From Dasyornis broadbenti (Eukaryota; Chordata; Aves; Passeriformes; Dasyornithidae), in the NCBI GenBank assembly GCA_013397935.1, contig VZRN01005167.1, forward strand, positions 124,307 through 188,306: 64,000 nt of DNA, in the 5' to 3' direction. The notes under the pieces are model-generated. The model was given only the letters and a program-made list of their open reading frames with translations, did no database searches and was not told the DNA's origin. Numbering within the stretch: the first letter of the stretch is position 1; the number at the start of each line of letters is the position of its first letter. The position numbers and the translations under genes were made by a program. Of this stretch, positions 39,884 through 49,300 are shown piece after piece.

Positions 39884-40938
39884 TGTCAAGGTTTGAGCCT
39901 AGCCAAATACCAGGTACCCTCAAATTAACACACCCACACCCAGGGCTCATGAGTTGAGATAAGGAAACCCGGGAGAAGACGCACTTAGAATAGGCAAAAC
40001 AGGACTAACTTAGGTTGCAAAGTGATCTAATTTATTACTAACAGTCAGGGGAGTAAATGAGAAGTAAAATAAACCCTTCAAGGCCACTGTATCTCCACTC
40101 ACCCCCCTCCCTCCTTCCCAGCAGCTGCACAAGGGAACAAGGCATGGGGGGTTAGGTCAGTTCATCACCCAGATCTTCTTCCCCTGCCTGGGGAGAGGCT
40201 CTTTTCCTCTGCGTAGCCATGGGTCTCACTGTCGGCAGCCCGCCCGACACTGCTACAGTGACGCTGGTCCCCTCACAGGCAAGCAGTCTCCCCAAAACTG
40301 CTACGGCGTGGGGTCCATCTTCCACGGGGTACAGACCTCTGAGCCGGNNNNNNNNNNNNNNNNNNNNNNNNNNNNNNNNNNNNNNNNNNNNNNNNNNNNN
40401 NNNNNNNNNNNNNNNNNNNNNNNNNNNNNNNNNNNNNNNNNNNNNNNNNNNNNNNNNNNNNNNNNNNNNNNNNNNNNNNNNNNNNNNNNNNNNNNNNNNN
40501 GGCCACTTTCAGGGTATCCATTCGCTTTGGGGCAAGTGGATCTCAGCATTTCCCGTGGGCCCCCATGGGCTGCAGGGGCACCCCCTGCTTCACCATGGCC
40601 TCACCACGGCCTGCAGAGGCTGCAGAGCTCTGGCGCCTGGAGCTCCCCCTCCCCCTCCTTCTCCACTGACCTTGGTCTCTCCATGTTGGTTTCCCTCACA
40701 TACTCTCACCTACTCCTCCTCCGGCTAAGGAAAAGTGCATGCACCCATTGTTTTGATTTCTTCTTAAATATGTTTTTCACAGAAGCGTGACCAACATCTC
40801 TAATTGGCCCATGCTTGGCCAGCAGCATGTCCATCACCTCAGAGCTGGACATGGTGAAGGCTTCGAGAAGCTTCACCGAGGAGCCATCTTTGTGGCCCTC
40901 CCCCACTAGAAAAACCTGGGCCAAGCTAAACCACAACA
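39884..40938 (-). mobile_element. Solo LTR with 5-bp target duplication, containing an assembly gap
   Basis: On the minus strand the element starts TGTTGTGGTTTAGCTTGGCC and ends GGCTAGGCTCAAACCTTGACA. The two ends form an imperfect inverted repeat (TGT..GGTTT.AGC..GGCC). It is flanked on both sides by the identical 5-mer acata (39879-39883 and 40939-40943), a target-site duplication of the length usual for ERVL-type insertions. A minus-strand AATAAA at 40036-40031 fits an LTR polyadenylation signal. No retroviral gene is visible, so it is a solo LTR about 1 kb long. Its true length is uncertain because 153 bases are unknown inside it. It has the same orientation as PHACTR1. Confidence 0.85.
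40348..40500. other. Assembly gap (153 N)
   Basis: A run of N lies inside the minus-strand LTR, in a local G+C-rich part (gagccgg before, ggccactttc after). Any open frame read across it is not real evidence of coding. Confidence 1.
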
Positions 40939-43436
40939 ACATACCAGGAGATGTTTAGCATTGCAGTGCACCTTGATCTCTTGTAGTTCTAGCTCCTTCT
41001 GCTCTACAGGCTTATCAGTCATTTCCCCACATTTACGTTCAGAAAGCATTTTCATTCCCCTTCATGTTTCTGAAACTTTCAAAATGCCTCCACTTGTGTT
41101 GTCTCCTCAATTCTTGTCTGTTTTTTCTTGGGATTTTGCAACTCATCACCATTATGCTTCTCCCAACACCTTCCTCACAACCCTTAGCATTCAGAGCTCA
41201 GCCCTGATTGCTCTTATATTCCTGGAGGTGACTCTACACTTGACCTCTCCCTGTTGGTTCAGTCCACCATGTCTGATTGCTTCTCCGGCATCCTATCCTG
41301 AATATCTCATGGCCACACACCTCATTCTTCACTCACACACAGTTTCACTGCACTTTCAACACCTTTTCTCTTATTCTGTCACCCAACATTTCAGTATTGG
41401 TGCTTTTATAGACCTGTCTTGCTGCTTTATATTTCACAACTAAATTAGCATTAAATACACCCATTCCTTTCAGTCCAATGGTTACAGCACCTCCCATGTC
41501 CATCTTATTACCGAAGCCTCCTGCTTCTATTTGAGCTCCTCACTTCTTATTTTTCACCTCATAAAAATGCTGCATCCACATCAACTCCTTTTACACTTAC
41601 TTCAGCGAGTCCATCTGCATCCCCAAATTCCTTCACTGACTTCTCTTCAAATTACATGATCTCCCTTCCAAGATATCATACGACTCAGTAGCTGCTTCCA
41701 TATTTTCCTTCAGTTTCATGGCTATCTCTTCTACTATTCTCCTAGTCATGATTTTTGCTAGATTAGGTGGTGGTATTTGAAGGATTTCCCTCAGTTTCAG
41801 CATAAATTTTCCTTCTCGTAGTGTAGTAGTACAATAAAAATGCAGAGTAAGACAATGACTAGAATCTAGGACTCATAAATGGATTTGGAGGATATTTCAG
41901 CATTAAATCAATGTATACCACTGATTAGCCTATGCTATAGGGACTGAATCCTAGTCTTTGTACACAGTTCCAACAAATATCATAGTTGCTCAGGTCACAG
42001 GACCCACAAAGGACATTTGGTTACACTAGAGCCAGCTACAGGCCTGCAAGACCATATAGAAACTATACATAATTTGAATAGGAGGTGGGGGTGCTCACAT
42101 TGCAAAGTGCTGTGCAAAATCCTGGTAAAAAGTAGTAAGTGGTCCCCTTTCTAAATGCTGTTTAGGCTGTGCAACTGTGAGGATGCACGGACATCTTGAG
42201 ATCCCAACAGGTTTCTCTGTCTCTGAGCTGATCACAGGTTTTCACATGACCTGTCTGATATGATCATAATGTAATTTCAATTCATTGTATCATCCTTTCC
42301 CTCCAAACACCAAAAGGTCTAGGAAAGGTATTCACCAGGAAAAAAGAAAACAAAAACCCTCGCATTTTTCAGTGCTGAGAAATGTGTCAGAGTCAAATCA
42401 GTGAGCGTGCCCAGGCAGCATAGCTGGGACTATAGTTCCATTACTTTCTGAAAGAAACTCATAGCTGTGCATGCTGGTGGGAAAGAAAAGATTAAGGCTG
42501 TACTGGTATTAGATACTTTTAAAATTATGATCTTAGAAGTCATCTGCATGAGGCAGAATGAAATGCTACCCCGCAGAAAGAAGAGGCAAAACCAGAATGA
42601 TGACACGCTCTGGGAAGCCTTCTGGCTGGGCGCCTCTCTGCTCTATTTTTTGCCTCTCTAGGGTTACTAGATTATCTCCTGTCAAGAGGCATACCCTGCC
42701 CTTGGAGTATCTAAAGGTTTGAAGCTAAATAATCAAACATAGAAAAGGAAGCAAACTCCTTTAATACAAACTTATTTGTCTGCTAAGAGGTACAAGTAAC
42801 TGGAGTTATACATTCATATGCATCCATGCATACACGTGTGCCTTAAAAGGGAGGAAAGAATGTTCTTCTCTTACTGTGCTAAGATTTCAAGTACAAGCTT
42901 CCAAAAAAACCCCATCAAAAGATGTTGATACAATTGAGTTTTAGGCCAATTAAATTAATTTAGGAAAGCGCATTTTTAATAAATGGCTTCATTTGCTTTT
43001 AAGGATAAATAAACTACACTAATAGCGTAAAGTAAGTACTACTGCTGGACATAGCCCTTTATTTCATATCTGTGGAGCTTGCTGTCACTAGCAGCACATA
43101 AGAGGAAAGGAAACACTCAACAATTTACATAGCATTCATCAGATTCTTCCCCCTGCTGTAGTGGCATAAGCAGAAAGAGTGCTTAACCCACTGTGGGTTT
43201 CCAAGCTTCTCAGGCTATCTTCTCCCTTTTCACCAAAAGCAATTCTGTACAGCTTTAGCTGGTTTTTAATCAAAGGAAACTATAACCACACTAGCAGGAT
43301 GCTAATTCTGAAGAGACATTAGCAAAACCACGGTTACTTCGTTAAACTGCAGACCTGTGGCTGACAAAGAACCATGAGATCCCAAATAATATTTTGTTCT
43401 TTTGCACAGAGCAAATGAAAGCAGAGTTAGTTAAGT

Positions 43437-43491
43437 AAAATATTATTATATTATTAATAATATTACTAATATTATTAGTAATAATACTAAC
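43437..43491. repeat. AT-only tract with perfect hairpin
   Basis: A TTA/TAA-rich stretch in which tattactaat (43461-43470) and attagtaata (43474-43483) are perfect inverted copies separated by 3 bases. This is a 10-bp cruciform-capable stem, most simply a decayed trinucleotide repeat. Confidence 0.75.
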
Positions 43492-44339
43492 CTTAACGAC
43501 AAAAACTGAAAAATGAAGTGCCAACAACTAAGAACCTCAGTTCAGAAAACAATACAATTTCATATTCACATTTATCACCAAAAAAAGTCTTTCCCTGACC
43601 TTCAGAAAATGAGGTCTACCACATCAGTTAACAGGGAGTTATAATTCAATTGCCTTCAGTCCTAAGTAACATGTAAATTCACACAGCAAAGCAAAGCAAT
43701 ACAAAATTGAACAAGAATGTGAGGTAACATTTGTCAGGCTTTTTTTTGCCTGAATGCTTCTTTGCTGCTCCTAGTTCTCAGTTTCTCCTAATTGCTGACT
43801 TTGGCAAAATCCAAAGAATTTGTCACTGTGGCCTTCAAATATTTGCATTCCTAGAAATATAAAAAACATATACTTACCTGTAGCAACACCTGTGATTGAT
43901 TACACCGTCACTCTCTGAATACCCTCTAGAGGTTTTGCTCAGTCCCAAAAGCAGAGGGGGAAGGGATAAGAACAGCTGTCTGAAGACCACTATATTAATT
44001 CCAATAAAAATACAATTTCCCCCATGCATTTGACAGCACGTTGAAAATCACACTAGCGGTATTCCAGATAAACCAGACCTTCCAGATACTCAGTTGAGTC
44101 AAGCAAACTATTGCACCACGACAAGGAAAAAGTTGATATATCGAGGCATAAAAGCCTAATCTAAAATTCACAGGAATGGGAACAAAACACAATCAATACA
44201 AACAGCAATTTCTATAGCAACTGGGGGGAAAAGGGAACGAAAGAAAAAAAGAGTTGGTGCCTTAACTGTTAGCACAGAGCTTCTGTGGCAAATGAAGGGA
44301 CCTGTCCCTTTTGGCATCTCCCTGATCGACAGGCTGAAT

Positions 44340-45650
44340 CAATGCCCAGCGCATTCCTCCCGCGCTCCCTTTCCTCTTTCCCTGGGATCTGTGGAGGAGC
44401 AAGCCGAGCATCCCAGGCTCCGACGGGAGCGCACACATGTCCGCGCACCCCCCAAGCAAGCACACGCGCTCCCCTGCCTCGCTCCTACACCCACAGGATC
44501 TCAGCACTCACCGTCACGGGCTTCCTCCCCGCGACTGCAGTTGCTGCAAATGTGTTTGATCTCCTTGCCTATGTGATACTGTATCACAAATGAGACATTG
44601 TTGTTAGTGGTGGTGGTGGGCTCCTTCAGTGGCTTCATCCTCACTAGATAAAAAGCTTTCTTTTTAGGTTTCATTCCACTCATGTCTGAAACCGAGCCCT
44701 GCCTGCAGCCAGCAGAAGGAAAAGCCAGCATCCCAGGCTGCCTGGCGTGCGTGCAATCCGCCATCCGCTCCCGCTCGCCTCGGTGTTTAGCTGCCACACA
44801 GAACAGGGATGAAGGGGAGGGCTGGGGGAGAGGGGGAGGCGGGAGGCAGAGCAGGCAGAAGCGCTGCCTGAGCCTTGCTGCCTGCCCTCCGCGACCCCGC
44901 TCCTTAACCAATCCCCCAGGCTGGGCTGGAGGATGCTCAGCGTGTCCCTGCTCCGAGCCTCTCCCCTAGCCGCGGGAGCTGGACACATTTGGCGGCACGG
45001 CGGAGCCTGGCACACCTTTGGCAATCTTGCCGCCTGCGAGCACCCAGGAGGCAGAGCCTCCCTTCGCTTCCCGCTCCCACTGCATTCCCTTCTCTCATGC
45101 CCTCCCCCGTTCCCGCAGATCCCCGAACGCCCCGCGCCGCGGCCCTGCGGGATGGCGGGCACAGCCCGGCTCTGCCAGGGCCGCCGTCCTCCGGCCTGGA
45201 GAACGCGGCAACAGGGGCGGCAGCGCTGCCCGTCCCGCGGAATTAATGATGTACACACAAAGAACTGTCCGGCAGCGGGCTCCAAACCCTCCTCCCCGGC
45301 TCTCCATTGTCCGCTGCGGCTCAGGGGGCACAGGGCCACTCCGCTTCAGCTGCCCCAGCAAAACCAAACTCCACCCGCTTTTCATTCTTGATTTTTCTCC
45401 CCCTTCGCTTCTTATAAAAGCCAGATAAGGTGCTTGATCTGGCTCGCGCGGGGCTTAAGAGGGCAGCCATGGACAGTGGCTGGCACCGCCTGGTGACTTC
45501 GGCCCAAGAGCCCCTGCAGGGGCACTGCTCCTCCGCGGCAAAGGCTGACCCACAGTTTGTGACTGCGTATCTGGGCGATGAGCTTCTTTGTCTCCCTTGC
45601 CTCCTGGCCATAGCGCAGCTGCTCCAGAGAACAGCCTGATCGTTCCAGGC
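44340..45650. promoter_or_regulatory. CpG-rich island, candidate internal PHACTR1 promoter
   Basis: This stretch is strikingly richer in G+C and CpG than the AT-rich sequence on both sides, with many CGs such as cccgcgctccc, cgccccgcgccgcggccc and ggctcgcgcgggg. It contains the candidate first exon at its left edge, as expected for a promoter island reading leftward on the minus strand. A TATA-like motif sits at 45413-45420 (tataaaag on +, and ttttataag on -). Transcription could therefore start near it in either direction. A leftward start there would give an unspliced 5' leader of roughly 0.7 kb before the ATG at 44683. Long open frames on both strands here are expected by-products of high G+C, and I do not call them genes. 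Confidence 0.7.
44512..44764 (-). CDS. PHACTR1: Probable alternative first coding exon of PHACTR1
   Basis: This open frame lies in the CpG-rich island and ends at a consensus donor (gtgacg|gtgagt; GT at 44511-44510). The last exon base is the first base of a codon. Joined to the exon starting at 20851 (ct gaa gag) it gives GCT GAA GAG, Ala-Glu-Glu, the same phase and residue that the canonical PHACTR1 exon provides. The frame is closed upstream by TAG at 44968-44966. In-frame ATGs stand at 44764, 44683, 44674 and 44647. I favour 44683 or 44674 (MSGMKPKKKAFYLVRMKPL), which have a purine at -3. The peptide then has a short Thr/Asn run, a hydrophobic VSFVIQYHIG stretch and HICSNCSRGEEARD with two cysteines. 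I do not recognise this sequence from memory. Assignment to PHACTR1 rests on strand, phase, donor quality and promoter context, so it is an inference. Confidence 0.68.
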
Positions 45651-46266
45651 TGCCCACATTTCCAAAACTCCCCCAGCCTGAAAGGGATTACAATCCCCGG
45701 CCAGACACGCTGTCAATCCCTTGCTGTCCAGCTGCCCCCAAAATACTGTGTGTTTTCATGGCATAGTAAACAACCCAAGCTGGCCAACCTGCCGAAGCAG
45801 CATCTCCGGACAGTGCCTGTGACACAGAGAATGAGAGGAGCAGGGGTGAAGATGCTTGCTTCTTGCAGGTTCTGGGAAGGAAAGCCTAAAGAAGAGATTA
45901 TAGCCTCAGCTACTCTGGCTGCTATTACAGGAATGTGAGTACTGGTTCTTTAAATCTTCACCAAGCTATCAGTTTGGCAGGCACTAAGTAGAGAGAGTGC
46001 AATTGGGGCAGATGAAACATGGCAAAGAATAACACCATTCTCCTTATTTTTAGCCAAAGTCCTAACTCACTGTTAGAAGAAATCCACTAATTCTGCAATT
46101 CTTTACCATTTCAACATAGTGGTGCCTCATATTTTACTGCAACAAGAGGACAAAACAGCTTTGATTCTCTTCAGCTACAGATGGAACAGTCCGTGAGACT
46201 TTTGCCTAAAGAAGATGGAGCAGAAACTTAAGGATTCAGTGCCATGGTTTTCCATTTTCTCAAGTT

Positions 46267-46318
46267 CATGCACACACACACACACACATGCGCACACACA
46301 CACACGCGTGCGCACACA
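46267..46318. repeat. (CA)n/(CG) alternating purine-pyrimidine tract
   Basis: Fifty-two bases alternate pyrimidine and purine without a break, built from CA repeats interrupted by ATGCGC and CGCGTGCGC. Such tracts are the classical Z-DNA-forming type. It lies about 0.6 kb beyond the CpG-rich island, upstream of the candidate PHACTR1 first exon. Confidence 0.95.
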
Positions 46319-49300
46319 GAAAATGCATGCAATGAAACTGCTGACCTACTTGTTCTGCGTCATTCTGATGCAGGTCTGACTTCTCACCTGGCACTCCTGG
46401 GAGTTGAAACCAAATGCAAGGCTTTACTTTTCGCAGCAGAGTTCACAAATCAGCCTAGGTGCTATCAGATCTCACAGAAATATGGACTGAAGCAGGCTTT
46501 CAGCAGAATTATGCTGATCACCAAGCCACACAAGCATCCTACACACAGAGCTGTGTATTTGGGTTTATACTGAATAGAGTCGGTCACCTCAGGTGATGTA
46601 TTGCCCCAAAGGACTTGATTTTGCATGTGTTGCTCATCTAAAATTCCTGCCTGTTTCAACTAAGTGGCAGGAGAACAGGGAATGCAGAATTATTCAGGAA
46701 TAAGCAGATGAATTCCCCAAATGTGCAGTGTGTAGTTCTGAGTTAATGCACTGAAAAGCCATCCCTTTGAAGGCCGGATGCTGAGATACTGTTTGCTATG
46801 TTACACATTTGGAAAGTAAAGGCTGAGAAGAGTTTGATTTCCCACCAGACAGCAGTTCAGACACTCACAGTGGAATTCCCTCTAACTTATTCATTGCCTT
46901 TGAGAACACCTTCAGTTTGGTTGTGATTCAGAAAATAATTAGGTGAGCAGAAGACATGATCATAATTCACCTTCTGAACTTGCTTAGAGTTCACAGCTGT
47001 CACTGGTACTCAGCACTGCTGCATTATGGAAATGGGTCAGGAGAGGAAAGCACATTCAAATGTCAACGTCCCCGAATTTGGGAAATATGAGTGTTAATGA
47101 AATGCAAGGTGAACTCAAAACTGGAATACCATATCTGTTGTCTCAGGGCAGTTTTGGGGTGTTGTGCCTCACTTGCCTTAAGAAAGGAAATTAGAGTTAT
47201 ACATTCAGCAGAGCTGAACACTAGCACAGCTGGTCTTGCAAGGCAAGTGGTCTCATAGTTCAGGAATTGGGTAAGACTTAGAACATGAAAAACTAGGTCA
47301 ACTTGTCAGGCTTTTGTAGCCTCCCTCTGTGACCTCAGACAAATTATTTACAACGTTTTGGTATGTCAGCTCCTTGGCTAAAGAACAGTGATCTTGATGC
47401 TTTCTTTTTCAGACAAATTTTATGAAATCATAATCTAAGGTTCTCTGAAGGCATTTGTATACCACAGAGAGGATACAGACTTTTCAAATACAGAGACTTA
47501 TTGTTTATAGCAAAAAGAGAAAGGGGAACAGGAAAAACATGTTCCATCAGGCTTAATCCAAATGGTTCACTCACTCTAGACTTAAGTTTTTTTGTTTCCC
47601 TTGATTTTGTTTCAACAGTATTTATCTCTCCTCTTCCAACTCATTTTATTCTAAAGCCATAAAATTCAACTCGGATCTGAAAATAGACTTTGTATCCAAA
47701 CACTGCATTTTTAATGACTCTGCTATTATTTCCCCACCATGAACAACTTTTAGAGAGGGACAGAAGCAACTTCTTTCTCAGGCAGAGACAAAAAGATTAT
47801 TATCTATGTTCTAGTCCAGCCTCACATGTACTCCATTATATCAAAGAACCAGCAAATACTACCAGAATGGACAGAGGTTTTACATCCCAGGAGACTGCAG
47901 AAGCCCAGCTACTCTGACATGTTTGTGGACGACTGGGAATTAAATAACTGGTCCAGTGAGTAACATTGATTCCATGTGGATAAGAACCCCAAATTATCAT
48001 GGAGAAAGGCCAGTGCATTTTTGCTTGCAGGTGCTATGTATTTTGAATGCAAACAAGCCCTGAAGCCATCTGCTAGTATGTCTCCTGTAACATGCACTTT
48101 GCTATAACATGCAAATTGCCTTTATTCCTAAGAGCCACCTTATAGAGAATCTGAATTTGCCACAGCTCATAAAACAAAAATATGTTTAATTATGATCTGT
48201 TTAATTACGGTGAAAGCTGCCACTGCTAATCAGTTCCAGGACAAATAATGTAAAATGAACGTACTACAGTAGTCCTGCAGAAAATGACTTGCTTTGCCTT
48301 GTTTTTAAAGGTAAAGAAAAAAAAGGTCTAATAACTCTTTCACTGCCTCAGTACACAGCTACAAACCTTGGCATAATTTTATTGCACAGTGGACAACAAA
48401 AATCAATGAACAGGATGTCAGATAATTCGTTATTTGACAGTGAATCAACAAACTCGCATCCTATTCCCAGCCCGCATTTGCTTCTTCTATAAGCTTGGGA
48501 AACCCTTTTTACCTTTAGTTCTTTCCTCCCTGCAGCCTTTGCCATTAAGGAGAGTGCCAGTGCCCAGTCCCATTGTCCATAAAGAAGAAATGAAAACAGT
48601 ATCTCCTTTAAAAAGATGACTACTGAGATATTGGCTCTTACTTGCATCAAAATTTTGAGGATTGACACTGTCATACCATTTTTTTTTTCCCTTGATCATG
48701 TCCTCCCATGTCACAGATCACTTGGCTACGAGTCTTTTTTGGGACACTGTGCCCTCAAAGAGCAGGTATGTTTTCAACTGCATTCTCCACACCACAGAAA
48801 AGAAGATTTCCTCTTCTTTCTCTAAACTGTGGCACTGTGCAAAATGCCAGTCAGGACACCCCTGAAGTCTGCCCTACAGCCCTCAGCTGAACAACATGGA
48901 GGTTTCTGTGTGGGCAGGACAGGCTCTCTCCTGCTTCCAGTACAAATAGGTGGACAAGAGAAATTGTGTGGAAGCCTCTGATCCTTGTTTCTTTAATACA
49001 AATGTTGTCTTGGAGAGCTACAGTGTTCCTCTGAAGAAGCCATGGCTAACAGAATGGCACTGTCCATGTGAAAATGCTAGGCAAATGCAAGTCTAACAAG
49101 GCAGCATTTCTTCTTCTCAGCAGTTCAGTCTTTCTAACCAAAGCACCATGATTCATGTTTTACAATCTATTTAGGTAGTGATGTTTTTACAGGGATGCCC
49201 TGGTACTTGGTAATTTTTTATAAATCTTTTCCTTCCTGTATCCTCTGCTCACGGTACTACACATCCCAGTGAGAATAAAAAAGATAAAAGATAAATTAAT

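Larger units (their letters stand above)
20852..44511 (-). other. PHACTR1 intron between candidate first exon and the 20.7 kb exon
   Basis: A 23.7-kb intron if the splice inferred here is right. It carries one CR1 fragment, two solo LTRs in opposite orientations, several simple repeats and an assembly gap. The rest is AT-rich unique sequence with short chance frames. Frames at 32792-33127 and 40961-41443 on + are the longest apart from those crossing the gap, and neither resembles a known protein. The second is pyrimidine-skewed and directly abuts the LTR. Confidence 0.65.

Noticed and set aside
40219..40790. Long frames spanning the LTR on both strands
   Set aside because: They read through 153 unknown bases inside a solo LTR, so their length is artificial.
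44680..45339. 219-codon minus-strand open frame in the CpG-rich island
   Set aside because: It overlaps, in another frame, the supported PHACTR1 first exon and leader. Long frames are expected in high G+C, and the residue content is Arg/Gly/Pro/Cys-driven with no family match.
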